Part shown: positions 15,953 to 24,887 of the stretch, piece after piece
How the letters are laid out: each line of letters begins with the position of its first letter
Position numbering within the stretch: the first letter of the stretch is position 1
The notes under the pieces: generated by a model
Databases searched by the model: none
What the model was told of the DNA's origin: nothing
Seen by the model: only the letters and a program-made list of their open reading frames with translations
DNA from: Marisediminitalea oceani
GTDB lineage: Bacteria > Pseudomonadota > Gammaproteobacteria > Enterobacterales > Alteromonadaceae
Reading direction: 5' to 3'
Assembly (NCBI RefSeq): GCF_003731635.1
Contig: NZ_RCUA01000071.1
Location: 53,523 to 88,373 of the forward strand
Length of the DNA stretch: 34,851 nt
Translations under genes and position numbers: made by a program

Positions 15953-16997
15953 CGCTATCGTCCACCACGGGATTCATTTTTGCCGCTTTCTTTTGTTGCT
16001 GTTTCTCAATCAGCTGCGATTTCCAGCGCTGCTGCGAAACATGCCCTTTGATGGCTTCAATACATTCATTCACCACCAGTAAAAATTCTTTATCCAGATT
16101 TTGTTCTTCCGGCGTAAAGTCTTTCAGGCCGGAGCTGACAAACTCCTCAATGTCTCTGGCTTCAAGGTCGGTAAGCAGGTTAACAACAGAGGCTGTTACG
16201 ATGTCTGTTACCGCGCTTTCCAGAGTACTTTCAATGGTGCGGCCAACTACGGGAACATAAGACAACGTAGATACCTGGGCGTTTTCACGCACGGCTTTAC
16301 CGACACTATCTTTCACGTGCCGCCGGATAACATCACCATGTTTACTGTCGTTAATAGACTGCCCAAGGTGATTAACGATGTTGGACATCCAGGAGCTTAT
16401 TACCGGTCGTCTCGGCGCTAATACGTTTTGGGTGATATCGTCGATGAGCGGCGAGCCGGCGGCAATATCCTGTTGCGCATCAGTAAGTACCTTAACTACA
16501 ATCCGATCGCTTAACTCTTCCACGAATACATCGTAATAAAACGAAAAGAAGCGGTAGATACCGGTGTCGTTGAGGTCGATGATTTTATTCTTGTGCAATC
16601 TGTACAGAATGGAAAATATCCGCAAAAAGCGGAATATCCGGGTTCCGCCTAAGGGAATACAGCCAACTAAATCGTACCAGCGTAAGAACGGGAAAAAGTA
16701 CCAGCGCAGGTACTCTTCGGTCTTAATGGCAACAATCCAGCGAACGAAAAACTCGGTTAAGAAAATGGTGATAAACACCAGATCGACCAGAATGAAATTT
16801 TTGTGGATGGGGTCGTAGAAGTTAACAAATGCCGGCGACCAGGCATTCAGGCTATCGCGAATAAAGGCGGTGTTGTACAGTCCATCAAACAGTAAAAACA
16901 GCAGGTTCAGCAGCAACAGGCCCAACATAATAATGTCGAGCAGTAGCCAGGGGCCCTCGTGGCTGTTGCGTAGGTTTTCCCGGTTTATCCTAAACAT
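15936..16997 (-). CDS. Voltage-sensor-like membrane protein without pore domain
   Basis: 353 residues. The N-terminal third resembles an ion-channel voltage sensor: S1 about 15-40, S2 about 67-91 with TEFFVRW (Glu82, Arg86), S3 about 102-115 with WYDLVGCIPL (Asp109), and an S4-like segment with Arg at 120, 123, 126 and 133. No S5, pore loop or selectivity filter follows. Instead there are about 215 mainly helical soluble residues (a VVGRTIESTLESAVTDIV region and an acidic stretch DIEEFVSSGLKDFTPEEQ) ending in a Lys/Gln-rich tail. The product could be a sensor coupled to a cytoplasmic domain, or a conserved protein of unknown function related to ion channels. It is 22 bp behind mltD and overlaps the methyltransferase. 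Confidence 0.7.
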   Translation of the reverse strand: MFRINRENLRNSHEGPWLLLDIIMLGLLLLNLLFLLFDGLYNTAFIRDSLNAWSPAFVNFYDPIHKNFILVDLVFITIFLTEFFVRWIVAIKTEEYLRWYFFPFLRWYDLVGCIPLGGTRIFRFLRIFSILYRLHKNKIIDLNDTGIYRFFSFYYDVFVEELSDRIVVKVLTDAQQDIAAGSPLIDDITQNVLAPRRPVISSWMSNIVNHLGQSINDSKHGDVIRRHVKDSVGKAVRENAQVSTLSYVPVVGRTIESTLESAVTDIVTASVVNLLTDLEARDIEEFVSSGLKDFTPEEQNLDKEFLLVVNECIEAIKGHVSQQRWKSQLIEKQQQKKAAKMNPVVDDSDVKQP

Positions 16998-17019
16998 GGG
17001 CCCTCTGTATAGTTGGCGA

Positions 17020-18675
17020 TTATCCTAAATTGCGTAACCGTGTTACATCCACGTGCAGGGTGAGTTTTTGCCCTGGTTGTAAGTATTTCTTGGGATTCAG
17101 GTTATTCCACTTGGTAATGTCGCTGGTGCGTAAATTAAATTTTTGTGCGATGCGTGCCAGTGAATCACCGCGTTTTACGGTGTAAGTGAGCGTGCGCATA
17201 ATGGCATCGCGCTTTTGCTCATCGCTTGCTTCATCCACCCAGATCACCAGGGTTTTACCCGGCATAAGCGGATCAGTTGGCGCCATGCCGTTCCACTTCG
17301 CCAGCGAACGCGTACTTATTTTATATTTACGGCCAATATCCCAAAGTGTATCACCGGCGGCCACTTTATGCGTGAGCTGGTAGCTGCCACGTTTCTGATT
17401 TTGGGTAGACGCCAGGCGCTGATCCTGCGACAACGTGTAAGCATCCAGCTTCTTAAGCGCAACCGGCACCATCAGATGATCGCCGATACGGATCATATTA
17501 TCCTGCATATCGTTAATACTTTTAATCACATCAACCGTGGTGTGGTATTCCTTGGCCAGCTTAAGCAGGCTATCGCCAGACTTTACTTTATGGCGAACCC
17601 AGTTGAGGCGTTCTTTGCGATCGACCTGCGCGAGCTGGTTAGTAAAGCCCTCGGCTTTATCCAACGGCAACACTAACCGATGCGGGCCATCAGGATCGGT
17701 AGCCCAGCGGTTATAACCAGGATTAAGCGCATGCAGTGATTTTAGCTCCATGCCCGCCAGTTCGGCGGCAAATGCCAGGTCCAGCTGTGAGCCGGTATCC
17801 ACGGTGGCAATGACCGGCGCATTGTCGATTTCAGGCCAGCTGAATGCATAAGTGTCATGATTTTTTAAGATGTCTGCCAGTGCCAGTAGTTTGGGCACAT
17901 AAGCGCGGGTTTCCCGCGGTAAATCAAGCGACCAGAAATCAGTAGGTTTACCGGCTTGTTTGTTACGCTTAATGGCTTTGCCTACACGGCCTTCGCCGCT
18001 GTTATAAGCGGCCAGCGCATGCAACCAGTTACCGTCGAACATCTTATTCAGGTAAGTCAGGTAATCCAGCGCTGCATCGGTGGAGGCAATTACGTCACGA
18101 CGACCGTCGTACCACCAGGTTTGCTCTATACCAAACCGCTTTGCGGTACCGGGAATAAACTGCCACATACCCGCTGCACGGCCATGGGAATAGGCAAACG
18201 GATCAAAGGCACTTTCCACAATCGGCAGCAGCACCAGTTCCAGCGGCATCTCACGGGCTTCAATTTGTTGAATAATATAATACAGGAAAGGTCTGGCGCG
18301 TTTGGAAACCCGCTCCATATAAGCCGGGTGCTTGAGGTACCAGTCGCGCTGCACCGCTACGCGCTTGTTATCCGGGATTTCGAAGGCAAACTGATTACTG
18401 GCTCGTAACCACAGGTTTTCAATGACAACCGGTTCAACGGCTTCCTCAACCGGAGAAATATCTACCTCTACCTCTTCGGTAGGGTGCATTACTTCAATAA
18501 CCCCTTCGTTGGCCAGTTCGCAGTCGGCCTGGTCGTTAATATCGGTATGGGCAATCTCGCAGGTTGAACGGTTGTCCTGCAGTTCTGTCTCGGCTTGCTC
18601 GGTTGTCTCAGTTAACTGGCAACCACTGAGCGAAGCAACAACAAAAAGATGAAGCGCAGACAACTTTAATTTCAT
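17020..18675 (-). CDS. mltD: Membrane-bound lytic murein transglycosylase D
   Basis: 551 residues from the ATG at 18675, which gives a lipoprotein signal (LFVVASLSGC, lipid Cys19); an in-frame start at 18735 would bury it. After an acidic linker (about 20-85) comes the SLT domain with catalytic Glu154 in LLPIVESAFDPFAYS and the motifs GMWQFIPGTAKRFG and ALAAYNSGEGRVGKAI. Three LysM peptidoglycan-binding repeats follow at about 361-404, 435-480 and 497-543. It cleaves glycan strands to 1,6-anhydromuropeptides at the outer membrane. E. coli MltD has two LysM repeats, so this is a longer form. It lies 119 bp behind gloB, the E. coli neighbour, and leads into the voltage-sensor-like gene. Confidence 0.95.
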   Translation of the reverse strand: MKLKLSALHLFVVASLSGCQLTETTEQAETELQDNRSTCEIAHTDINDQADCELANEGVIEVMHPTEEVEVDISPVEEAVEPVVIENLWLRASNQFAFEIPDNKRVAVQRDWYLKHPAYMERVSKRARPFLYYIIQQIEAREMPLELVLLPIVESAFDPFAYSHGRAAGMWQFIPGTAKRFGIEQTWWYDGRRDVIASTDAALDYLTYLNKMFDGNWLHALAAYNSGEGRVGKAIKRNKQAGKPTDFWSLDLPRETRAYVPKLLALADILKNHDTYAFSWPEIDNAPVIATVDTGSQLDLAFAAELAGMELKSLHALNPGYNRWATDPDGPHRLVLPLDKAEGFTNQLAQVDRKERLNWVRHKVKSGDSLLKLAKEYHTTVDVIKSINDMQDNMIRIGDHLMVPVALKKLDAYTLSQDQRLASTQNQKRGSYQLTHKVAAGDTLWDIGRKYKISTRSLAKWNGMAPTDPLMPGKTLVIWVDEASDEQKRDAIMRTLTYTVKRGDSLARIAQKFNLRTSDITKWNNLNPKKYLQPGQKLTLHVDVTRLRNLG

Positions 18676-18794
18676 TGAGAAACGAACCCTTAGATAATTC
18701 AACAGCATACCAGTGTACGCAAATTCGCGCCTCAATGCATCCCGTTGGAGCTAATACTATAGGCGACACCTGCGCCCAACCACTTTATCAACAG

Positions 18795-19586
18795 TCAGAA
18801 ATTATCTTTCCATTGTCTCAGATGAGTAAAGACGGCTATTTCGTCGATAAGTTCCGCGTCTGACTGACTGGCAACGGATTTTTTTATGGTTGGTGAATCG
18901 CATCGCAGGAAAGGGTTTATATCCAGTTGCGTACTCAGCAGGGTGGGCAGGGTAGGTGTGTTTTGAGCACGGGTCTCTTTTACCCAGTTGTCATATGCCT
19001 GGAGAGCCTGATTATCTGGCTCGGCGGCCAGGGCAAAATTCACATTTGCCTGGGTATATTCGTGCGTACAGTAAATAACGGTAGACGCTGGCAGGCGTTT
19101 AATTTTGTTCAGTGAGCGATGCATCTGACCAGGTGTTCCCTCAAACAAACGGCCGCAACCGGCAGAAAACAGCGTATCACCACAAAACAGCGCGTTATGC
19201 CCCACAAACGCTATATGATCAAGCGTATGGCCAGGCAGTTCCAGTACATTAAACTCACAACCAATCAGCGATAGTTTTACTAAATCGCCCTGAGCAACGG
19301 ATTTAGTAATACCACTAATGTGGCCGCCACGAGGGCCGATAACCGGTAAATCTTTTACCGTGCTGCTTAGTTTAGTGATACCACCGGTATGGTCGTGGTG
19401 ATGGTGGGTAATCAGGATGGCTGCCAGAGCCAGGCCATTGTCTTTACAAAATGCCAGTACCGGGTCAGCATCACCCGGATCCACTACGACAGCATATTGC
19501 TCGTTGTGCAAACACCAAATATAGTTGTCGTTAAAGGCGGGGATCGGCGTAACAGAAAGATCCGCCGGAAAACTGTCGGTTGGCAT
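18795..19586 (-). CDS. gloB: Hydroxyacylglutathione hydrolase (glyoxalase II)
   Basis: A 263-residue metallo-beta-lactamase-fold enzyme that hydrolyses S-D-lactoylglutathione to D-lactate and glutathione in the cytoplasm, completing methylglyoxal detoxification. The metal motif is ITHHHHDHTGG (His61, His63, Asp65, His66), followed by LPGHTLDHIAFV, LFCGDTLFSAGCGRLFEGTP and YCTHEYTQANVNFA. The C-terminal glyoxalase II region has NPFLR. The ATG at 19586 gives about a dozen more residues before the conserved IPAFNDNYIW than E. coli GloB. It diverges from the YafS-like methyltransferase as in enterobacteria. Confidence 0.95.
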   Translation of the reverse strand: MPTDSFPADLSVTPIPAFNDNYIWCLHNEQYAVVVDPGDADPVLAFCKDNGLALAAILITHHHHDHTGGITKLSSTVKDLPVIGPRGGHISGITKSVAQGDLVKLSLIGCEFNVLELPGHTLDHIAFVGHNALFCGDTLFSAGCGRLFEGTPGQMHRSLNKIKRLPASTVIYCTHEYTQANVNFALAAEPDNQALQAYDNWVKETRAQNTPTLPTLLSTQLDINPFLRCDSPTIKKSVASQSDAELIDEIAVFTHLRQWKDNF

Positions 19587-19680
19587 AGTCCAGTCCGTAA
19601 GTTGTACATGGTTGTTCAGATACTATAAAGTTGTGTGGTCGCATGCAATACGTGCAAGCAGTTTATAACATCAGGCGTTT

Positions 19681-20442
19681 ATGAAATCAGCGTTTCACCC
19701 CAAACCGTTACGATACCCGCAAAGCTGGTCTGAATTGCCGGGGGGCGATGAGCTTAAACAGGCTATCGAGGGTGTTTGTGATGATCTCAGCCAACGGGTG
19801 TTTGGTTATAACCTGGTCAAACTGGGCAATCTGAGTAGCGAAATAGAGCTGCCAGGTTGTGCCATTCGCAATCAGGTTGCACAAACTCAGGTAGCCACTG
19901 AAGCCAGCAGCCTGATTTCCTATTCAGATAATCTGCCCTACATCGAAAACAGTATTGATGGTTTTTTACTGGCCAACGAGCTCGATTTTGCCAGAGACCC
20001 TCATGAAATACTGCGAGAAGTTGATCGTACGATTACCGCCAATGGCTATGTGATTATTAGCGGGTTCAATCCGTACAGCCTTACCGGGCTCGCGCGTTTC
20101 CTACCCATTAAAAAAGGCAATATTTTGCATCAGGCCCGCTTTTTCTCCGCCGGGCGGATTAAAGACTGGTTGCAACTGCTCGGTTTTGAAATCTTTGAGC
20201 ACCGGCATATTCTGTTTTCCATGCTATTTGCCAGCCACCACAAAGGTCAGCCAGCTGCTTGGCAACAGTGGTGCAGCCGATACTGTCCGTGGTGTTCATC
20301 GGTTTATGTACTAATGGCCCGCAAACGCACTCTTCCTATGACCACGGTTAAACCGAAGTGGAAAGTGAAACCACGCTTCTCTGCCGTAGGCGCGAGCATG
20401 CGCGATGCTGCGTCCAGAGTTACCCATTCTTCGAATCGCTGA
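19681..20442 (+). CDS. YafS-like SAM-dependent methyltransferase
   Basis: A 253-residue class I methyltransferase-like protein. The glycine-rich motif I is weak. Recognisable parts are the LPYIENSIDGFLLANELDFARDPHEILREVDR stretch (motifs post-I to II, about residues 82-120), NGYVIISGFNPYSLTGLARF and ARFFSAGRIKDWLQLLGFE. The closest known relative by layout is E. coli YafS, which is likewise divergent from gloB. Substrate unknown. The C-terminus is basic. The enterobacterial next genes, rnhA and dnaQ, are absent; a REP-like block follows. Confidence 0.8.
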   Translation: MKSAFHPKPLRYPQSWSELPGGDELKQAIEGVCDDLSQRVFGYNLVKLGNLSSEIELPGCAIRNQVAQTQVATEASSLISYSDNLPYIENSIDGFLLANELDFARDPHEILREVDRTITANGYVIISGFNPYSLTGLARFLPIKKGNILHQARFFSAGRIKDWLQLLGFEIFEHRHILFSMLFASHHKGQPAAWQQWCSRYCPWCSSVYVLMARKRTLPMTTVKPKWKVKPRFSAVGASMRDAASRVTHSSNR

Positions 20443-20472
20443 TTGGCCGACGTTTACTAGAAAAACAGCCCA

Positions 20473-20567
20473 TCATCCCCGCGTGCTTTTGGGCGGGGAC
20501 CTCCATAAAAGATTATTCAGGCTGAGTCAGTGCTATTGGGAGATCCCGGCTCGAGGGCCGGGATGAC
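20473..20567. repeat. REP-like palindromic element, copy 2
   Basis: Left hairpin CCCCGC...GCGGGG (20477-20498), spacer with GCTGAGTCAGTGCTATTGG, right hairpin ATCCCGGC-TCGAGG-GCCGGGAT. The ends TCATCCCC and GGGATGA are themselves inverted repeats. Nearly the same as copy 3 at 20581. Confidence 0.85.
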
Positions 20568-20580
20568 AGGAATAACCCCG

Positions 20581-20673
20581 TCATCCCCGCGTGCTATTGG
20601 GCGGGGATCTCCATAAAAGGTTATTTGAGCTGAGTCAGTGCTATTGGGAGATCCCGGCTCGGAGGCCGGGATG
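20581..20673. repeat. REP-like palindromic element, copy 3
   Basis: Direct repeat of the element 108 bp upstream, with the same two hairpins, the same TGAGTCAGTGCTATTGGGAG spacer text and the same TCATCCCC/GGGATGA ends. Confidence 0.85.
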
Positions 20674-20718
20674 ATTTTAGGACGTTAGCCTGGTTGAATT
20701 AGTCAGACTGTTTCGGAG

Positions 20719-20750
20719 ATCCCGGATAAGGCCTTTGGCCTTTCCGGGAT
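20719..20750. repeat. Palindrome related to the REP right hairpin
   Basis: ATCCCGGA.AAGGCC and GGCC.TTTCCGGGAT form a long near-perfect stem around TTT. It is preceded by TTTCGGAG, the lead-in seen in the right hairpins of the neighbouring elements. Confidence 0.65.
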
Positions 20751-20774
20751 AAGAAAAAACAGTGGTTTTTTCTT
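20751..20774. terminator. A/T hairpin at the end of metG
   Basis: AAGAAAAAAC-AGTG-GTTTTTTCTT is a perfect 10-bp inverted repeat overlapping the metG stop codon. Seen from metG it yields a stem with a run of T, so it may act with the adjacent GC-rich palindrome as a terminator between the convergent genes. Confidence 0.45.
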
Positions 20775-22818
20775 ACTTAACCCGCATGCCGGGTTGGGCG
20801 CCTTCGTGTGGCTCCAGAATGTAGAGGTCTTTACCACCCGGGCCGGCGGCTAGTACCATGCCCTCTGACATGCCGAAGCGCATCTTACGAGGCGCCAGGT
20901 TGGCTACCATTACCGTGTGCTTACCAATTAAATCTTCTGGTGCATAGGCAGATTTAATGCCGGCAAATACCTGACGGGTTTCGCCGCCCAGGTCCAGTTC
21001 CAAACGTAACAGTTTGTCGGCCTTTTCTACATGCTCAGCATTGGCTATGCGCGCAATGCGGAAGTCCACTTTAGCAAAGTCTTCAAAGGTGATTTCTTCG
21101 CTGATAGGATCTTTCGCCAGTGGGCTGTTTGGATCTAACTTCGGCTCGGCGGCCAGGCTTTCTTTTGAGTCTTCAACCATAGCGTTAATTTTATCCATCT
21201 CTACGCGCTGCATCATTGGCTTAAACTTATTAATTTCGTGGTTAGTGAGCACGGTTTGCGCACTGTCCCAGGTTAATTGGTCGTTTAAGAAGGCTTCGGC
21301 TTTTTCGGCCAGTACCGGCAGTACGGGTTTTAAGTAAGTCACCAGAATTCGGAACAGGTTAATTCCCAGTGAGCAAACGTCATGGGTAAACTGCTGCTTG
21401 TCTTCCTGCTTAATAGTTACCCACGGTGCGTTAGTATCGATAAACTGGTTAGCTTTATCTGCCAGCATCATGATTTCGCGCACAGCCTGGTGGTATTTAC
21501 GTTTTTCGAACAGGCTAGCGATAGTTTCAGAAGCATCCTGGAACTGTTTAACCAGCTCTGGCTCCAGCACGGTTTCTGATAACTTGCCGTCGAAACGCTT
21601 GGTAATAAAGCTTGCACAACGGCTGGCAATATTTACCACCTTACCAACTAAGTCAGAATTGACCTTCTGAGCGAAATCTTCAAAGTTAAGGTCGATATCG
21701 GTTACGCCATCACCGAGCTTAGAAGCAAAGTAGTAACGCAGGTATTCAGGGTTCAGGTGGTCCAGGTAAGTACGGCCTTTAATAAAAGTACCGCGAGACT
21801 TAGACATTTTCGCACCGTTAACCGTAACGAAACCGTGAATGTTAACGCCGGTAGGTTTACGGAATCCCGCACCTTCCAGCATCGCCGGCCAGAACAGGCA
21901 GTGGAAGTAAGTAATGTCTTTACCAATAAAGTGGTACAGCTCGGCATCGGAATCGGCTTTCCAGAAACTGTCGAAATCTACGTTGTTACTGTCGCAGAAA
22001 TTCTTAAAGCTGGCCATGTAGCCTACCGGTGCATCAACCCAAACATAGAAGAATTTATTCGGCGCGCCAGGAATTTCGAAACCAAAATACGGCGCATCGC
22101 GGCTGATATCCCACTGCTGTAAACCGTCTTCAAACCACTCTTGCAGTTTGTTGGCCATTTCTTCCTGAATCGCGCCTGAGCGGATCCACTCTTTTAACAT
22201 ACCTTCAAATTGCGGCAGGTCGAAGAAGAAGTGTTCAGATTCTTTCAGTACCGGCGTGGCACCAGACACAACACTACGTGGGTTTTTCACCTCGGTAGGG
22301 CTGTAGGTAGCGCCGCACACGTCACAGCTATCGCCGTTCTGGTCTTCTGCACCACAGCTTGGGCAGGTACCTTTTACAAAGCGATCCGGCAGGAACATAT
22401 TCTTTTCCGGGTCGAACAGCTGGTTGATCGTGCGCTTGGAAATGTAACCGGCTTTATCCAGACGATTGTAAATTTCTTCACAGAACGCTTGGTTTTCCGG
22501 TGAATGGGTCACATAGTAATTGTTGTAATCAACAAAAAAGTCTGTGAGATCCTGATGGTGCTCAGCACGGGTCTTAGCCACCATTTCTTCCGGGGTGATG
22601 CCAAGCTCCTGAGCTTTGAGCATCACCGGCGTACCGTGTGCATCATCGGCACAAACGCTGTAACATTCATGACCGCGTAAACGCTGGAAACGGGTCCAGA
22701 TATCGGTTTGAATATGTTCAAGCAAGTGACCTAAGTGAATAGATCCGTTGGCATAGGGTAACGCGCTGGTTACCAGAATTCGGCGCTTGCCGTTAGTCAG
22801 ATGACTCTGTTCAGACAT
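20773..22818 (-). CDS. metG: Methionyl-tRNA synthetase
   Basis: A 681-residue class I synthetase charging initiator and elongator tRNA-Met. The N-terminal motif is [16 protein letters not shown] (HIGH variant). The zinc knuckles are [18 protein letters not shown] (about 146-163), and the KMSKS loop is [12 protein letters not shown]. The C-terminal EMAP/Arc1p-like tRNA-binding domain starts at about residue 575 with [16 protein letters not shown] and ends [15 protein letters not shown]; it gives a dimer as in E. coli. Length is standard. It is divergent from apbC (mrp), a conserved enterobacterial and marine arrangement. Confidence 0.97.
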   Translation of the reverse strand: MSEQSHLTNGKRRILVTSALPYANGSIHLGHLLEHIQTDIWTRFQRLRGHECYSVCADDAHGTPVMLKAQELGITPEEMVAKTRAEHHQDLTDFFVDYNNYYVTHSPENQAFCEEIYNRLDKAGYISKRTINQLFDPEKNMFLPDRFVKGTCPSCGAEDQNGDSCDVCGATYSPTEVKNPRSVVSGATPVLKESEHFFFDLPQFEGMLKEWIRSGAIQEEMANKLQEWFEDGLQQWDISRDAPYFGFEIPGAPNKFFYVWVDAPVGYMASFKNFCDSNNVDFDSFWKADSDAELYHFIGKDITYFHCLFWPAMLEGAGFRKPTGVNIHGFVTVNGAKMSKSRGTFIKGRTYLDHLNPEYLRYYFASKLGDGVTDIDLNFEDFAQKVNSDLVGKVVNIASRCASFITKRFDGKLSETVLEPELVKQFQDASETIASLFEKRKYHQAVREIMMLADKANQFIDTNAPWVTIKQEDKQQFTHDVCSLGINLFRILVTYLKPVLPVLAEKAEAFLNDQLTWDSAQTVLTNHEINKFKPMMQRVEMDKINAMVEDSKESLAAEPKLDPNSPLAKDPISEEITFEDFAKVDFRIARIANAEHVEKADKLLRLELDLGGETRQVFAGIKSAYAPEDLIGKHTVMVANLAPRKMRFGMSEGMVLAAGPGGKDLYILEPHEGAQPGMRVK

Positions 22819-22938
22819 AGAATAATTCGTTCGGCTAATTGCTATTGGAAATGGCGCAAATACTAGCGGAAATGCGCTTTTTTTGCATTGTTTTTGTATG
22901 AGTTAATCTTATCTAACCGATAATATTGCAGGTATTGT

Positions 22939-24045
22939 ATGTTTTTTTCGCGAAAGTCTTCCAAACCCTCGGCGTTGTTACAGTGCGCTGCTGATTATTT
23001 AAGCAACTATTTTGTGGTAGGTAAAGACGAGGTATTGCCGTGGTGTGAAGAGGAAGAAGGTACGCTTACCATTACATTTCCCTTTGCTAATCAAAGCCAG
23101 TGGCCGTTCATTGAGGCGGGCATTACAGAAGCGCTGAATAACAAAAAACTCAGTGCCGGGTTGAGTTTTAAAACCAGAATCCACAGCGGGCAAACCACCA
23201 AACCGCCGGTCACCAACATTCGCAATATTATTGCGGTTGCTTCGGGCAAGGGCGGGGTAGGTAAGTCGACCACCAGTATTAACATGGCCTTTGCGCTTAT
23301 GCAGGAAGGCGCCAGAGTGGGTATTTTAGATGCCGACATTTATGGCCCATCGGTGCCTATCATGCTGGGAAATACCGGTGAACGCCCGGCAACCGCTGAT
23401 AATAGGCACATGCAGCCATTACAGGCTCACGGCATGGTGGCAAACTCAATTGGCTATTTGGTGCCAGCAGAAGACGCAGCCATCTGGCGTGGACCCATGG
23501 CCAGTAAAGCGCTATCGCAAATTATTAATGAAACGCTGTGGCCAGTGCTGGATTATCTTATTGTGGATATGCCGCCGGGTACAGGGGATATTCAGCTCAC
23601 CATGGCGCAACAGGTACCATTAACTGCAGCGGTGGTAGTAACAACGCCGCAGGACCTGGCCATTGCCGATGCCCAAAAAGGCATTGCTATGTTTAATAAG
23701 GTCAACATTCCGGTGCTCGGCCTGGTAGAAAATATGAGCTTTTACCAGTGCACAGAGTGTGGGCATAAAGAGTACGTTTTTGCTAAAGATGGCGGCAATT
23801 TATTAGCAGAACGCTACAATTTGCCGCTATTAGGGGCGCTGCCGCTGGACGTGCGTATTCGCGAACATGCCGGTTCCGGCGAGCCGTTATTAGTCAGTGA
23901 ACCGGATAGTCCGCTTTCGGATGTTTATCGGGAAATGGCCCGGGCGGTATCATTTGAGCTAGCCACTACAGTGCCTGTGGCTGCTGATCAAGGCCGCAAT
24001 ATTAAAGGCGACCCCATAGCGTTTAACCCGCTAACCGACAGCTAA
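22939..24045 (+). CDS. apbC: Iron-sulfur cluster carrier protein ApbC/Mrp
   Basis: A 368-residue MRP/NBP35-type P-loop ATPase that delivers Fe-S clusters to apoproteins in the cytoplasm. The deviant Walker A motif GKGGVGKSTTS is at about residues 103-113, LDADIYGPSVPIML follows, and the DMPPGTGD motif is present. CTECGHKEYVF near residue 272 provides the CxxC pair that binds the bridging cluster in a dimer. The first about 85 residues correspond in position to the MIP18/DUF59 domain but are weakly conserved and lack its typical motif. ATG 22939 fits the short AGGTATTGT leader. It probably shares a promoter region with metG, and dcd follows. Confidence 0.95.
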   Translation: MFFSRKSSKPSALLQCAADYLSNYFVVGKDEVLPWCEEEEGTLTITFPFANQSQWPFIEAGITEALNNKKLSAGLSFKTRIHSGQTTKPPVTNIRNIIAVASGKGGVGKSTTSINMAFALMQEGARVGILDADIYGPSVPIMLGNTGERPATADNRHMQPLQAHGMVANSIGYLVPAEDAAIWRGPMASKALSQIINETLWPVLDYLIVDMPPGTGDIQLTMAQQVPLTAAVVVTTPQDLAIADAQKGIAMFNKVNIPVLGLVENMSFYQCTECGHKEYVFAKDGGNLLAERYNLPLLGALPLDVRIREHAGSGEPLLVSEPDSPLSDVYREMARAVSFELATTVPVAADQGRNIKGDPIAFNPLTDS

Positions 24046-24056
24046 GTTGCAAAAAT

Positions 24057-24127
24057 GTGTTGATAAGCGGCTAAAAGCGCTTAAAACACATTGCCTGTGG
24101 GGCGCTGCAGTCGCATAATAGCGCCCC
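24057..24127 (+). promoter_or_regulatory. Two successive hairpins in the dcd leader
   Basis: ATGTGTT and AACACAT arms (about 24056-24091) enclose an AGCGCTT-containing loop. They are followed by GGGGCGCT (24099-24106) and AGCGCCCC (24120-24127), a perfect 8-bp GC stem with a 13-base loop. There is no T run, so it is not a standard terminator. It lies 25 bp before the dcd start and may affect expression between apbC and dcd. Confidence 0.4.
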
Positions 24128-24152
24128 GGTTAAGGCTTAGGAATACCCCGCA

Positions 24153-24752
24153 ATGCGTTTATGTGATCGCGATATTTATCAGTACCTGCAAGACGGCAAA
24201 ATCAAAATCGATCCGCAACCTGATTACGATCAGATAAGCGGCCTTACGGTGGACATTCGTCTGGGCAATAAATTTCGCGTATTCGAAGATCACGCAGCGC
24301 CATACATTGATTTAAGCGGGCCTAAATCTCAGGTTCAGGCAGCCCTTGAATCGGTAATGAGCGACGAAATTGAACTGCCGGAAGACAAAGCCTTTTTCCT
24401 CCACCCTAAAGAGCTGGCCCTGGCCATTACTCACGAATCGGTCACTTTGCCTGACAACATAGTAGGCTGGCTGGACGGTCGTTCTTCATTGGCTCGCCTT
24501 GGCCTGATGGTGCATGTTACCGCCCACCGCATCGATCCCGGCTGGTCAGGCAATATTGTGCTGGAGTTCTATAACAGCGGTAAGTTACCACTGGCGTTAC
24601 GGCCCCTAATGAAAATAGGTGCGTTGAGTTTTGAAGTACTCAGCCAGCCGGCAGAAAAACCTTACAATGCCCGGATTGACGCTAAATACAAAGGGCAGGC
24701 GGGTGCGGTGGCTAGTCGTATTGATGCCGATGGCAAAGACGACGCTGAGTAA
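24153..24752 (+). CDS. dcd: dCTP deaminase
   Basis: A 199-residue trimeric dUTPase-fold enzyme converting dCTP to dUTP plus ammonia, the main supply of dUMP for thymidylate in proteobacteria. Family motifs are all present: [12 protein letters not shown] at the start, [29 protein letters not shown], the nucleotide-binding [13 protein letters not shown], and [17 protein letters not shown] with the catalytic Glu (about residue 138). Length is that of the E. coli enzyme, ending in a short acidic tail. It follows apbC with a 107-bp structured leader. Confidence 0.97.
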   Translation: MRLCDRDIYQYLQDGKIKIDPQPDYDQISGLTVDIRLGNKFRVFEDHAAPYIDLSGPKSQVQAALESVMSDEIELPEDKAFFLHPKELALAITHESVTLPDNIVGWLDGRSSLARLGLMVHVTAHRIDPGWSGNIVLEFYNSGKLPLALRPLMKIGALSFEVLSQPAEKPYNARIDAKYKGQAGAVASRIDADGKDDAE

Positions 24753-24827
24753 CTTACTCCCCTCGCTTATTTTTTTAAAGTCCAACAAATACTTGTAAAA
24801 TAATTGTTTAAAATTTACATCTAAAAC

Positions 24828-24855
24828 TTTACTTAATCGATTAAGTTGCTATCTT
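24828..24855 (+). promoter_or_regulatory. Candidate promoter with LacI-type operator for the GH97 gene
   Basis: A perfect 16-bp palindrome, ACTTAATCGATTAAGT (24831-24846), with the central CG common to LacI/GalR-family operators. It lies between a possible -35 (TTTACT, 24828) and -10 (TATCTT, 24850) spaced by 16 bp, so a bound repressor would block RNA polymerase. The -35 and -10 matches are only 4 of 6 each. No LacI-family gene is in the window. Confidence 0.5.
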
Positions 24856-24887
24856 ATTGGGTATTAAAACCTGATAAGGAAGCAACT

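Larger units (their letters stand above)
20443..20772. other. Non-coding spacer of REP-like repeats between convergent genes
   Basis: 330 bp with no gene. It consists of two direct copies of a two-hairpin element (20473-20567 and 20581-20673, period 108), a single larger hairpin (20719-20750) and an A/T hairpin abutting the metG stop (20751-20774). Confidence 0.8.

Noticed and set aside
20473..20673. CRISPR or tandem gene fragments
   Set aside because: Two copies only, palindromic, no open frame; better explained as REP-like elements.
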